This document shows, piece by piece, positions 46,004-55,443 of a DNA stretch of 64,000 bases. Within the stretch, counting starts at the first letter, position 1. Every line of letters starts with the position of its first letter. Origin of the DNA: Chitinibacter bivalviorum (GTDB lineage Bacteria > Pseudomonadota > Gammaproteobacteria > Burkholderiales > Chitinibacteraceae); contig NZ_CP058627.1 in assembly GCF_013403565.1 (NCBI RefSeq), positions 2,418,001 through 2,482,000 on the forward strand, given 5' to 3'. Position numbers and translations under genes: made by a program. The notes below the pieces were generated by a model, which was not told the DNA's origin, ran no database searches, and was given only the letters and a program-made list of their open reading frames with translations.

Positions 46004-46528
46004 TCAGGCAAATTCCACAGAACCAATAGCTTTTGTGATCTGTGCCAAGGAAGAAAAATGAACATCTACATATGTCGCATCAAAATACTGCCCCTTAACA
46101 ATAACACCAACCTCCTTCCAGCGTTCAATAGTTGAATCTTTAATTTTATTCTCATCTAGGAGGCCAACCCTAAATAAGTTAACCCCAGCCACACCAGCCA
46201 GCATATGCCTACCCTTTAAATAAAATCTAACCTCGGTCTTTAATATTGCAATTTCATCAACAAATGGACAATCCACCAATGCCGTAGCGATCTCAATCAA
46301 CTTTGGATTCAAGACATTTCCATTATTATCACAGGCCACATCTGTAATATAATATCCATCCATTTTCTTGATTATCTTTGGCCTGTTAGACTTATCGTAT
46401 TTTGCCAGTGCAATTTTTGCAGCCTCAAGTAAATCAATGCGCCCCTTAGAGTTAGCATTGCAAATTATATTTTCCAGCTCATGCTTGGTAAACTTATCTG
46501 ACTTAATTTTTTCTAGAAAATCACTCAT
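46004..46528 (-). CDS. AT-rich hypothetical protein
   Basis: A 174-residue soluble protein, start at ATG 46528 with GAGG 5 bp upstream; a longer reading to 46582 starts in a poor context. Helical N-terminus (FLEKIKSDKFTKHELENIIC) and a mixed C-terminus (VIVKGQYFDATYVDVHFSSLAQITKAIG). There is no membrane helix or signal peptide. Base composition is clearly lower in GC than the neighbouring operons. The KFTKHELENIICNANSKGR start is like small domains found next to nucleases, but I do not recognise a family. Confidence 0.58.
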   Translation of the reverse strand: MSDFLEKIKSDKFTKHELENIICNANSKGRIDLLEAAKIALAKYDKSNRPKIIKKMDGYYITDVACDNNGNVLNPKLIEIATALVDCPFVDEIAILKTEVRFYLKGRHMLAGVAGVNLFRVGLLDENKIKDSTIERWKEVGVIVKGQYFDATYVDVHFSSLAQITKAIGSVEFA

Positions 46529-46657
46529 AACATCCTCAAATACGACAAAATATTTTTTTAAAAACATACAACGCAAATTCAAATAGTAACAGCGACCTAT
46601 CTCAGATTTAGTGTTAAGAATGAGTAAACTTGATACAAGTTAGTGAATCTACCCACG

Positions 46658-47572
46658 TCAACACGCCCGCTGAATCGGCATCAGTAATTGCCCGATAATC
46701 TGGCCATCGATGCATTTACTCAGCTCAATATACGGTCGGCGGCCGTCGAAGACGTAGACTGATTGCTGCTCCAGCCAGTCTTCGTGCATCCAGCGCGACA
46801 GCGGCATTTCATTCACATACGGCAAGCAGGCATACAGCCCGCCGGCAATTTGGCCGCGAATAAAGTCGGGAAAATCACGCGAGACCAGCTCGCTGCGCGG
46901 GTCGATAATAAAGCCAAATTCGCATAAACGATGATCAACACGGATCAGGCCGCCGTCTTCGCGCTCCAGCCAGACACATTGCAACCCACCCAGACCGAGC
47001 TTTTCACCATCGGCAATCGTTTGATCGACTGCGGCGCCGATCTGCGCCCAGCCCAGCATCAGACGCCAGCTGCGGTACAAATATTGGCTAGTCGCTAATT
47101 CGCGCACTTGAATACGCTGCGCCACATCGATGCGAAACGGCTCGCGGCTGGCATACCAGGCATCGGCTTGCTGCATCAGCTCGGCATTGACCTGATTCGA
47201 GACTACCGCGGTGCTGTCCATATAGCTACGCCAAGCACCTTGCCGCCAATCGCGCGCCGAGTAGCCGAAGTATTGCTTGAACGTTTTGGCAAAGGCCGAA
47301 TCCGATGAAAAACCGGTGGCGTGGGCGATTTGGGTAATGGCCGTTTTTTCATAGCGCACGCGCATACAGGCGCGCTGCAAACGGCGGCGGCGCAGATAGT
47401 CCATCGGCGTTTGCCCGACATGATCACCAAATACCCGATCAAAGTGATGCACCGAATAGCAGGCCTGCCGCGCCAATTCATCCAAGCGGATCGGCTCGGC
47501 CAAACGCATTTCTAGTCGATTAATCAGGCTATGAATTCGCCGCTCGGGTACACCATATTCGAAATTCGACAT
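46658..47572 (-). CDS. AraC-family regulator with GyrI-like effector domain
   Basis: A 304-residue protein with an N-terminal double HTH (INRLEMRLAEPIRLDELARQACYSVHHFDRVFGDHVGQTPMDYLRRRRLQRAC and ITQIAHATGFSSDSAFAKTFKQYFGYSARDWR) and a C-terminal half (about 145-300) with the GyrI-like/AraC effector-binding plan (DVAQRIQVRELATSQYLYRSWRL..., YACLPYVNEMPLSRWMHEDWL). This is the Rob/SoxS-like arrangement. GC content matches the genome, unlike the two genes beside it. Target and ligand unknown. Confidence 0.85.
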   Translation of the reverse strand: MSNFEYGVPERRIHSLINRLEMRLAEPIRLDELARQACYSVHHFDRVFGDHVGQTPMDYLRRRRLQRACMRVRYEKTAITQIAHATGFSSDSAFAKTFKQYFGYSARDWRQGAWRSYMDSTAVVSNQVNAELMQQADAWYASREPFRIDVAQRIQVRELATSQYLYRSWRLMLGWAQIGAAVDQTIADGEKLGLGGLQCVWLEREDGGLIRVDHRLCEFGFIIDPRSELVSRDFPDFIRGQIAGGLYACLPYVNEMPLSRWMHEDWLEQQSVYVFDGRRPYIELSKCIDGQIIGQLLMPIQRAC

Positions 47573-47945
47573 CTAACTGCCTTTCATTTCACTGAAGCTT
47601 TCATTACGAATTGGTAGTTTGCCACAAAATCAGTCTGCAATAGTACGAGGACAGCGGCATATCGCATCGCTACACTGATGTTGATGGAATACGCCTTGAA
47701 CACGCATTTCATAGAGAGAGTTGGAGCCCGCGCAAGCGGGCTATTTTTTTGCCATTTTGTTCCCGTCACTATTCACACTTCAAAGCGCTTGTTGCGCGAT
47801 CAAAGCTGAGCTTAAGCTAGCTCAATTGCAGTCAAATCAACAAGCCGCCGCACCAGATGTCTTCGTCATATTCTGGCTATACTCAAGCAGCCTATGACCC
47901 AGATCGCTCACCAAGCCACTGGTACAGCTAGCCCGAGGATAAACC
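47573..47945 (+). promoter_or_regulatory. intergenic region holding sRNA 2 and upstream of the mannoside operon
   Basis: A 373-bp gap between the divergent AraC gene and the GH5-like gene. It contains sRNA 2 (47619-47750), CAAAGCGCTTG at about 47778, which resembles LacI-type operator cores, and an AGCT-rich inverted repeat around 47805-47822. The mannoside operon promoter is probably in the last 150 bp; no clear hexamers were fixed. Confidence 0.4.
47619..47750 (+). ncRNA. sibling small RNA candidate 2 with promoter and terminator
   Basis: -35 TTGCCA (47619-47624), 16-bp spacer, -10 TAGTAC (47641-47646), transcript of about 98 nt from near 47653, the same length as copy 1. From 47684 it shares ATGGAATACGCCTTGAACAC, then a near-identical stretch, with copy 1 and ends in terminator GCCCGC-GCAA-GCGGGC plus a T7 tract. 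One base of the middle stem is unpaired here (A-C). The short open frame on the minus strand over this region is not supported. Confidence 0.78.
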
Positions 47946-50912
47946 ATGAGTGTTTTTATTCTGAGTAGCGACCCACTCTTACCAGCGCAAGCCGCACTTC
48001 AAGCACAACAAGCCATTCCACTCGACCCCGCAAGCAAGACCCAACCATCGCCCCTTGCCCACGCCGGTGCGGGCGATGCGCTGATCTTGGCCGATTGCCC
48101 TCGTGATTTCTGGCCGCAAGTGCTGGCCTTTTTGCAACGGGGTGGCGGCTTGGTATCGCTGGGGCGCTTTCCGCTGGCGGGTGATGATGCGCTGTTTCGC
48201 GATCTGAATATTCATGAAGCCCTCGCAGTCGATTGCGCTACCGCGCAAGTCATCAATACAAGCCATGAGTATCCGAATCAATACCAATACAGCAAATCAT
48301 TTCCAGCCAATACCCCCACTTGTGGCTTGATATTGATGCCAACCAAGCACAAAGATTGCGCCAATGAATCAGGCTCTAGCGGCCCGATGGATGCGCGAAT
48401 TTATCCGCTACTGACCGCCAATGACGCGCAAGATCGCGCAATCGCCGCGCCGGTGGTGCTGATTGAAAATCATCGCGGCGCTTTTGCCGGTGGCCGTTGG
48501 GTCTTGGCCAATATTGACCCGACGCCAGCATTTTGGGCGCAAGGTGGTGCGGCCGCTTTACTCGATTGGGCGCAACTGAGCGCGCGTGGCGCGACCGAAA
48601 TCACAATCAAACCCGACTTTGCCTGCTATTACCCCGGCGAAGCGGCGAGCATCACCTTGCAAATGGAGGCCTTGCGCGCCAGCGCGATCAGCGAATGGAA
48701 AGCGCAATTGAGCGTGCGGCTCAATGATCAGCTCGTTCACCAAGCCGCATTGACCTTGCATACCGGCCAACACGGCCCGATTTTCCAGCGCTTCACGCTA
48801 CCGTTTGCGATTGCAGCAGGCTGCTATCACATTGAATGTCAGCTCACCTCGGCTGAAGGCGAAGTGCGGCAGATTTCGCAAGGCTTTTGGGGCTATGACG
48901 CAGACTTGCTCAATAGTGGCGCACCGCTTGAATGTGGCCGCGATTATTTCTCGCGCGCCGGCAAGCCGGTACCGATTGTTGGCATGACGTATATGGCCAG
49001 CGATGTGCATCGCAAATTCTTGCAATTGCCCAATGTCGCCGTTTGGGACGCCGATATGGCCGAATTCGCGCGCATGGGCATCAACTATGTGCGCACCGGC
49101 ATTTGGACGGCATGGCGGCAAGTGATGTTTGCCGACGGCCATGCGCAGGAAAGCGCGATCCGTGCGATCACGGCATTTTTCCTCACCGCCAAACGGCATG
49201 AGCTGGAAACCTGCTTTACCTTTTTTGCGTTTACGCCCGAAAGCTGGGAAGGCAGCAATCCCTACCTCGACCCACGCGCGATTGCCGCGCAGAAACGCTT
49301 TATCGCCGCCATCGTCAGCCGCCACAATGCGGCTAGCCATGTGCATTGGGATTTGATCAACGAGCCGTCGATGTTTGACCCGCAGCGCGTTTTCCTTGGG
49401 CCACGCACGCTGCGCGACCCATTTGAAATCGCGGCATTCCAAAATTGGCTGCAAGCCAAAGAACCTGATCTGAACGTCTGGCGCGCGCGCTGGCATGTCA
49501 GCCCTGCCGATTTGCCCGATTGGTCGGCCGTGCGGCCGCCCGAGCCAACGGATGTCGGCCTCAATACCACCGAGATCAGCGCCAAACAGCACGGCATCTG
49601 GCTCGATTACACGCTATTTACGCAAGATATGCACACGCAATGGGCGGCAGACCTCGCCGAGACTATCCGCCAGATTGCGCCGCAACGCCTCGTCACTGTC
49701 GGCCAAGACGAAGCGCTGGGTATGCAGCGCCCCTCGCCATTCTTTTTTGCCCCAGCAGTCGATTACACCAATGTGCATAGCTGGTGGCTCAACGATGATT
49801 TGGCTTGGGATACGATTTTCAGCAAAACGGCGAGCAAACCGAGCTTGGTGCAAGAAACCGGCATCATGCATGTGGAAGCGCCCAATGGCCGCAGCAAACG
49901 CTCGGAAGCTGAGCTCTCTCGCCTGTTGGAGCGCAAATACGCCTACGGCTTTATCAACGGTGGCGCGGGTGCGGTGCAGTGGATTTGGAATATCAATTAC
50001 CACATGGACAACATCAACGAGTCGCATATCGGCGCCTGCCGCGCCGATGGCACGCGCAAACCCGAAGCGCAGATCAGCGATGACTTTGGCGCTTTCTTCA
50101 AAATCATCGCGCCGCTGATGCTGGAGCGCGAGCTGGAAGACATCGCCGTCGTTTATCCATTTAGCAATGATTACAGCAACCGCCGCTTTGCAATGGAAGC
50201 CACGCAAAGACTGGTGCGCGTATTGCAATACGAGCTCAAAGTGCCTGTGCGCGCGATCAGCGAATATGATCTGGCCGCGCTTGATGCTGCGCCCGCCAAA
50301 CTGGTGCTCGTCCCCAGCCCACATGCGCTGTGCGGCGCGGCGCGCGAATGGTTGGGCAAAACGGCGATGCCGGTGCTGTTTACAGGCCCTTGCGATCTGG
50401 ACGAGCACTGGAACAGCACGACACCGCTGTTTAGCGAAACCGATACGCAAAACTTGCAACGCGAGGCGAGCATCAGCATCGCCGGTACTCGCTACCGCGC
50501 CAGCTTTGGCGGCGAGAAAATCGCACGGCTGTATCAGGGCAATCGCAGTGGGCAAATTCATCGCCACGAGAAAAAACTGTGGTGCCCGCTGCCGCTGGAA
50601 ATGAACGATCGCACCGAGCCACTGGCCGCGCTCTATCGCGAAGCGATGCATCTGGCCGAGATCACGCCACCGATAGAATGGCTATCTGGCGAACAAGCTG
50701 GGGTATTCATCCAGAAGCTCAGTTTTAATGAGGCTTCGCTGTGGATACTGGTCAGCGAATCGGCTAATGATGAAGTCTGCGAATTTATCGACAATCACAA
50801 CGGCCAGCGTTATCGCCTGACTTTACCGAGCGAGCGCGCCGTGCTGTTTGCCTGCAATGCCGCCGGCCAACTCATCGCCAGCCTGCGTGACCACGAGGTA
50901 CAAGCACTATGA
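47946..50912 (+). CDS. large GH5-like (clan A) glycoside hydrolase of the mannoside locus
   Basis: A 988-residue protein without signal peptide, so probably cytoplasmic. An N-terminal ThuA/glutamine-amidotransferase-like region (1-110) and a beta domain to about 330 precede a TIM barrel (about 340-720). WDLINEPSMF holds the acid/base E near 473, and LVQETGIMHVE the nucleophile E near 637, the clan GH-A arrangement. IVGMTYMASDVHRKF and INYVRTGIWTAWRQ are barrel strands. Co-occurrence with GH125 suggests a mannoside or manno-oligosaccharide substrate. The exact GH family cannot be fixed by eye. It overlaps GH125 by 4 bp. Confidence 0.75.
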   Translation: MSVFILSSDPLLPAQAALQAQQAIPLDPASKTQPSPLAHAGAGDALILADCPRDFWPQVLAFLQRGGGLVSLGRFPLAGDDALFRDLNIHEALAVDCATAQVINTSHEYPNQYQYSKSFPANTPTCGLILMPTKHKDCANESGSSGPMDARIYPLLTANDAQDRAIAAPVVLIENHRGAFAGGRWVLANIDPTPAFWAQGGAAALLDWAQLSARGATEITIKPDFACYYPGEAASITLQMEALRASAISEWKAQLSVRLNDQLVHQAALTLHTGQHGPIFQRFTLPFAIAAGCYHIECQLTSAEGEVRQISQGFWGYDADLLNSGAPLECGRDYFSRAGKPVPIVGMTYMASDVHRKFLQLPNVAVWDADMAEFARMGINYVRTGIWTAWRQVMFADGHAQESAIRAITAFFLTAKRHELETCFTFFAFTPESWEGSNPYLDPRAIAAQKRFIAAIVSRHNAASHVHWDLINEPSMFDPQRVFLGPRTLRDPFEIAAFQNWLQAKEPDLNVWRARWHVSPADLPDWSAVRPPEPTDVGLNTTEISAKQHGIWLDYTLFTQDMHTQWAADLAETIRQIAPQRLVTVGQDEALGMQRPSPFFFAPAVDYTNVHSWWLNDDLAWDTIFSKTASKPSLVQETGIMHVEAPNGRSKRSEAELSRLLERKYAYGFINGGAGAVQWIWNINYHMDNINESHIGACRADGTRKPEAQISDDFGAFFKIIAPLMLERELEDIAVVYPFSNDYSNRRFAMEATQRLVRVLQYELKVPVRAISEYDLAALDAAPAKLVLVPSPHALCGAAREWLGKTAMPVLFTGPCDLDEHWNSTTPLFSETDTQNLQREASISIAGTRYRASFGGEKIARLYQGNRSGQIHRHEKKLWCPLPLEMNDRTEPLAALYREAMHLAEITPPIEWLSGEQAGVFIQKLSFNEASLWILVSESANDEVCEFIDNHNGQRYRLTLPSERAVLFACNAAGQLIASLRDHEVQAL

Positions 50913-52282
50913 ACACCGCAGCAAACCCAAACCAGCGCCCGGCGGAGCGAAAATTTAGCAGCGCCGCCGTTGAAGCCGAACTCCAGCGCGTCGCGGCGCT
51001 GATTACCGAACCCGAGCTGCGTCAGCTCTTTATCAACTGCTACCCCAATACGCTCGATACGACGGTTCAATACCGTGAAATCGACGGCATACCCGATAGC
51101 TTTGTGATTACCGGCGATATTCATGCATTGTGGCTGCGCGATAGCGCCGCGCAGGTCTGGCCGTATTTGCCACTGGTACAACAAGACGCAGCGCTAGGCA
51201 AAATGATCGCCGGCTTAGTGCGTCGCCACGCGCAATGCATCCTGATCGACCCCTACGCCAATGCGTTTAACGATGGCGCGGCGGAGAGTGAATGGCAATC
51301 AGATCATACCGACATGAAGCCCGAGTTGCACGAGCGCAAATGGGAACTCGATTCGCTGTGCTACGCGATTCGCCTCGCGCATGGCTACTGGAGTGCGAGC
51401 AAGGACAGCGCGCCGTTTGACCCGCCGTTTGACCCACCATTTGACGAGGCCTGGCTGGCGGCCATGAAGCTGGCGGTGGCGACGATGCGCGAGCAGCAAC
51501 GCAAAACCGATCGCGGCCCGTATCGCTTTACGCGCACCACCGCGTGGCAATCGGATACGCTGCCTTGCGGCGGCTGGGGCAATCCGCTCAAGCCTGTAGG
51601 GCTGATCGCGTCGATGTTCCGCCCGTCAGACGATGCCTGCGTTTACCCTTTCCTTGTACCGAGCAATTTCTTTGCCGTGGCAAGCCTGCGCCAATTGGCG
51701 CAGATGGTGACCGCGCTATTTAACGAAGCCGAATTTGCCGCCGAGTGCACCGCCTTTGCCGACGAAGTCGCCGCCGCACTTGAGCAATACGCCGTGGTGC
51801 AGCACCCGAAATACGGTGCAATCTATGCCTTTGAAGTCGATGGCTACGGCAATGCGCTGATGATGGATGACGCAAATATTCCTAGCCTGCTTGCCCTGCC
51901 GTATCTGGATGAAAGCCTTATTGGTAATGATGTTTACGCCAATACCCGCCGCTTTGTACTGTCAGAAGATAACCCGTGGTTTTTCAAAACCGCGCAATTT
52001 GAAGGCAACGGCAGCCCGCATACGCTCGCGCCGATGATCTGGCCGATGTCGATTATCATGCGCGCACTGACCAGCGACGATGATGCCGAGATTGCCAAGT
52101 GCCTGACGATGCTGCAGCACAGCCATGCGGGCACTTACTTTATGCACGAGTCGTTTGATGTACACAATCCGGCTAACTTCACGCGGTCGTGGTTTGCGTG
52201 GACCAATACTTTATTCGGCGAGCTGATCGTCCATCTGGCGAACACTCGATCTCATTTATTGCAAGGGGCAGCTCATGCTTGA
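50909..52282 (+). CDS. GH125 exo-alpha-1,6-mannosidase
   Basis: A 457-residue GH125 protein: LFINCYPNTLDTTVQYREIDGIPDSFVITGDIHALWLRDSAAQVWPYL is the family start, and RTTAWQSDTLPCGGWGNPL and SEDNPWFFKTAQFEGNGSPHT with IWPMSIIMRALTSDDD the (alpha/alpha)6 active-site blocks. The family releases mannose from alpha-1,6-mannosides without metal. No signal peptide, so it acts on imported oligosaccharides. It overlaps both neighbours (4 and 8 bp). Confidence 0.9.
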   Translation: MNTAANPNQRPAERKFSSAAVEAELQRVAALITEPELRQLFINCYPNTLDTTVQYREIDGIPDSFVITGDIHALWLRDSAAQVWPYLPLVQQDAALGKMIAGLVRRHAQCILIDPYANAFNDGAAESEWQSDHTDMKPELHERKWELDSLCYAIRLAHGYWSASKDSAPFDPPFDPPFDEAWLAAMKLAVATMREQQRKTDRGPYRFTRTTAWQSDTLPCGGWGNPLKPVGLIASMFRPSDDACVYPFLVPSNFFAVASLRQLAQMVTALFNEAEFAAECTAFADEVAAALEQYAVVQHPKYGAIYAFEVDGYGNALMMDDANIPSLLALPYLDESLIGNDVYANTRRFVLSEDNPWFFKTAQFEGNGSPHTLAPMIWPMSIIMRALTSDDDAEIAKCLTMLQHSHAGTYFMHESFDVHNPANFTRSWFAWTNTLFGELIVHLANTRSHLLQGAAHA

Positions 52283-53447
52283 TTTCCGTACCCGCTCATT
52301 TTTGCTCGATCATATTCGCCATACTTTATCGTTTTACGACCCGCGCTCGGTCGATCCAAACGGCGGCTTTTATCATTATTACCTTGATGACGGCACGATT
52401 TACGACGCCAAAACGCGGCATTTAGTCTCGTCGACGCGCTTTGTTTTCAATAATGCGATGGCATGGCTGCAATTTGGCGAGCCGCAATATCAAGAACGCG
52501 TGCGCCACGGCATCGCCTTTATTCGCGACGTACACCGCAATGCCGACACGGGTGGCTACGCTTGGGTGGTGCGCGACGGGCAAGCCGTTGACGCGACCAA
52601 TCAATGCTATGGGCTAGCGTTTGTGATGCTGGCCTACGCCTGCGCGCTGCGCTGCGGCGTGGAGGAGGCGCGTGGCTTGTTGGCTGAAACTTATGATCTG
52701 ATGGAGCAACGCTTCTGGTTGCCTGAGCATGGTGTATATGCCAGCGAAGCAAGCGCTGATTGGCACCTAGACCCATACCGTGGTCAAAATGACAATATGC
52801 ACGGCTGCGAAGCGATGCTGGCGGCGTTTGAAGCCACGGGGGACAAGCGCTATTTGCAACGCGCGCAGTTGCTTGCGCACAACTTCACTCAGCGCCAAGC
52901 GGCGCTCACCGGCGGGCAAGTCTGGGAGCATTTCCGTACCGACTGGACGCCTGATCTGGAATACAACAAAGGCGATCGCAGCAATATTTTCCGCCCTTGG
53001 GGCTTTCAGACTGGCCATCAAACCGAATGGGCGAAACTGCTGCTGATTCTCGATCGGCACGACCCGCAACCGTGGCATTTGCAACGCGCACGCGAGCTAT
53101 TTGACGCGGCGATGGCATCGGGCTGGGATGCGCAACATGGCGGGCTGATTTATGGCTACGATCTGGCTGGTGCGCCATACGACGAAGACAAATATTTCTG
53201 GGTGCAAGCCGAATCATTTGCCGCCGCCGCACTGCTGGCCGAGCGCACCGGCGAGGAAAAATACTGGCAGTGGTACGACAAAATTTGGGCTTATAGCTGG
53301 GAATATTTTGTCGATCACCAATATGGCGCGTGGTTCCGCATTCTGAGCCCTGCCAATCAAAAAATCGATAATGAAAAATCACCCGCAGGTAAAACCGATT
53401 ACCACACGATGGGCGCGTGTTATGAAGTGCTCAATGTGCTGAAATAG
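52275..53447 (+). CDS. AGE-family sugar isomerase/epimerase (probable mannose isomerase)
   Basis: A 390-residue (alpha/alpha)6 barrel protein. STRFVFNNAMAWLQFGEP, NQCYGLAFVMLAYACALRCG, GQNDNMHGCEAMLAAFEATGD and FQTGHQTEWAKLLLIL fit the N-acylglucosamine 2-epimerase / D-mannose isomerase family with catalytic His residues. With GH125 upstream, conversion of mannose to fructose is the most plausible role. It overlaps GH125 by 8 bp. Confidence 0.85.
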   Translation: MLDFRTRSFLLDHIRHTLSFYDPRSVDPNGGFYHYYLDDGTIYDAKTRHLVSSTRFVFNNAMAWLQFGEPQYQERVRHGIAFIRDVHRNADTGGYAWVVRDGQAVDATNQCYGLAFVMLAYACALRCGVEEARGLLAETYDLMEQRFWLPEHGVYASEASADWHLDPYRGQNDNMHGCEAMLAAFEATGDKRYLQRAQLLAHNFTQRQAALTGGQVWEHFRTDWTPDLEYNKGDRSNIFRPWGFQTGHQTEWAKLLLILDRHDPQPWHLQRARELFDAAMASGWDAQHGGLIYGYDLAGAPYDEDKYFWVQAESFAAAALLAERTGEEKYWQWYDKIWAYSWEYFVDHQYGAWFRILSPANQKIDNEKSPAGKTDYHTMGACYEVLNVLK

Positions 53448-53455
53448 GCCGACTT

Positions 53456-53486
53456 CGCCTTCGCCCTGCGCTCTAGGGCGAAGGCG
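53456..53486. terminator. bidirectional terminator-like palindrome
   Basis: CGCCTTCGCCCT and AGGGCGAAGGCG, a 12-bp perfect stem with a 7-base loop, sit between the convergent AGE and deacetylase genes. No long T tract, but the stem is very stable. Confidence 0.7.
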
Positions 53487-53492
53487 GCTCCG

Positions 53493-54395
53493 CTAGAAAT
53501 TCAAACTCTCGACACTGGCCGCTTTGACGGCGGGCTCTTTAGTCGGCAGGTATTTCTGCTTCATCCCCAACAGCTGATCGACCGTCACAATCTGATAGCC
53601 GCTCGCTTTCAGCCACGGAATAATCGCATCGACCGCGGCAACGGTCTTGCCGCGTTTCCCACCGCCGTCGTGCATCAGAATAATGGCCTCTTCGTGCATA
53701 TAATCCTGCATCGCGCGCTCGATATTGTGTTTGCCAAATAGCATGCGGTTGCGATTCCAGTCTTGGGTATCGAGCGACCATTGAATCACTTTCATCCCCT
53801 TGCTTTGCATCAGTTGCACCTGCTTATCGCTGATATGACCATAGGGCGGGCGCATCAGCGCGGGCTGTACGCCGAGTACATTCTGGAAAATATCCTGCGT
53901 GCGCCCCACTTGCTCATCCCAGACATATTCGACGGGCGATTCAGCGCCGTCGAGCGAATACAGATCGGGGTGATCAAAGGTGTGATTGGCGATCGTATGC
54001 CCTGCGGCAAAAGCGCGCTTGGCTGGATCGCGGAACATATTGACGTTTTTACCCTGCCAGAAAAACGTCGCCTTCACTTGGTGCTTGGCCAGCACATCGA
54101 GTAAAGCCTTGGTATCGGGCGATGGGCCATCGTCAAAAGTCAGCGCCACCATGCGCCGCGAGGTGGGGCCAGACAAAATTACCTCGCTGGGAAAGCGTAG
54201 CGCCTGCGCTTCCATCATTTCTTTGGGCAATTGATCCCAATGCTCGATCACCGGAGTCAGTAAAACCTGTTTGGCTTTGACCGTATTGGCGGCGATTACA
54301 TTAGTTTGCGGCAACGGTGCGCGCGGCCACCATTCAACTGCCAGCCAACCAGCCGCAACCACGCTCAGCCCCAGTATCAGATAGGTCTTTTTCAT
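53493..54395 (-). CDS. polysaccharide deacetylase (NodB domain)
   Basis: A 300-residue CE4 enzyme with an N-terminal membrane anchor (TYLILGLSVVAAGWLAVEWW). Catalytic motifs are all present: VALTFDDGPSPDT (motif 1, base and metal Asp), HTFDHPD (motif 2 His-x3-His), RPPYGH (motif 3), and VIQWSLDTQDWNR and ILMHDGG (motifs 4-5). It should act in the periplasm on N-acetylated polymers such as peptidoglycan or chitin-type chains. It is divergent from the permeases and convergent with the mannoside genes, so not in their operon. Confidence 0.88.
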   Translation of the reverse strand: MKKTYLILGLSVVAAGWLAVEWWPRAPLPQTNVIAANTVKAKQVLLTPVIEHWDQLPKEMMEAQALRFPSEVILSGPTSRRMVALTFDDGPSPDTKALLDVLAKHQVKATFFWQGKNVNMFRDPAKRAFAAGHTIANHTFDHPDLYSLDGAESPVEYVWDEQVGRTQDIFQNVLGVQPALMRPPYGHISDKQVQLMQSKGMKVIQWSLDTQDWNRNRMLFGKHNIERAMQDYMHEEAIILMHDGGGKRGKTVAAVDAIIPWLKASGYQIVTVDQLLGMKQKYLPTKEPAVKAASVESLNF

Positions 54396-54558
54396 CTTGT
54401 TCTCTGCATCTACGCCTTGATGCAGCCACTATATCGCTGTTGCTGACGTTTAATTTGCCGAAAATTGCTGTTTTAGCGCTGCTGCTGAACAACTTAGCAA
54501 TATTCGACAAGTTTTTAATTGGCAAAAATTGATAATGGGCGTCAGGAGGAAAATAGAT

Positions 54559-55443
54559 ATGGCAATGCCTGGTATCAAACAACATCAAATCTGGCTGTTT
54601 ATCGCACCATTTTTTGTCGTCTTTGCCGTATTCACGGTCTGGCCGCTGATTTTTAACGCATGGCTGGCGTTTCATGATTATTTTTTTCGCGGCGGTCATA
54701 CGCTGTGGAATGGCTTTGCTAACTTTGTCGCGCTGGCCGACGATGATCAGTATTTCCACCCCGCGGTGAAAAACACGCTGCTGTTTCTCGTCGTGGTACC
54801 GATTATTCAAGTCGTTTCATTGGGCTTGGCGCTGCTGGTCTCGCCCAAGCGATTAGGCGCTTTTCGCGCCATGCTGTATTTGCCGGTGATTTTGGCCGTT
54901 TCAATTGCGGGTGTCGTTTGGCGACAAGTACTGCATGCGGAAGGGATGCTCAATCAAATGCTGGCATCCATCACGGGGCTACCGCTACTCGATATGCCAC
55001 CCTGGCTCGATAGCCCCAGCACCGCGATGTATGGCGTACTGCTGTTTTTCTGCTGGAAACACATCGGTTACTACATGGTGCTGTATCTGGCTGGGCTGCA
55101 AATGGTACCCAAGCAATTACTCGAAGCGGCGATGCTCGACGGCGCCGGCGTTTGGATGCGGATACGGCATGTGATTTTGCCTGCGATTCAGCCGGTGATT
55201 TTGCTGTGCACCTTGCTCACGACGATTGCGGCGCTGAAAGCCTTTCAAGAAGTCATGGTACTGACCGGTGGCGAGAGCGACACGATTACGGTGCAGATGT
55301 ATGTCTACGGTGCCGCAATGTATAGCCAGAATTTTGGGCTTGGTGCTGCGGCGGCGTTTTTAATGTCGATTTTCTGCCTCGCGCTGGCGTGGGTGCAATG
55401 GCAGCTTTTTGGTGAAACGGGCTTATTGCGGGGACGAAAATGA
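54559..55443 (+). CDS. ABC sugar permease (MalF/UgpA type)
   Basis: A 294-residue permease with six helices, start at ATG 54559 preceded by AGGAGG. WLFIAPFFVVFAVFTVWPLIFNAWLAFHDYF is the first helix block, and QLLEAAMLDGAGVWMRIRHVILPAIQPVI the EAA loop that contacts the ATPase. It overlaps the second permease by 4 bp. No binding protein or ATPase gene lies nearby. A manno-oligosaccharide is the likely substrate by position. Confidence 0.9.
   Translation: MAMPGIKQHQIWLFIAPFFVVFAVFTVWPLIFNAWLAFHDYFFRGGHTLWNGFANFVALADDDQYFHPAVKNTLLFLVVVPIIQVVSLGLALLVSPKRLGAFRAMLYLPVILAVSIAGVVWRQVLHAEGMLNQMLASITGLPLLDMPPWLDSPSTAMYGVLLFFCWKHIGYYMVLYLAGLQMVPKQLLEAAMLDGAGVWMRIRHVILPAIQPVILLCTLLTTIAALKAFQEVMVLTGGESDTITVQMYVYGAAMYSQNFGLGAAAAFLMSIFCLALAWVQWQLFGETGLLRGRK

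Noticed and set aside
47584..47769. Short minus-strand open frame covering sRNA 2
   Set aside because: The plus-strand promoter and terminator explain the region better, and the frame is not kept in copy 1.
48798..50651. Two long minus-strand open frames over the GH5-like gene
   Set aside because: They lie fully inside a gene with catalytic motifs and lack recognisable domains.
53456..53486. Repeat as a possible attachment site
   Set aside because: Position between convergent genes and stable stem fit a terminator; no integrase nearby.
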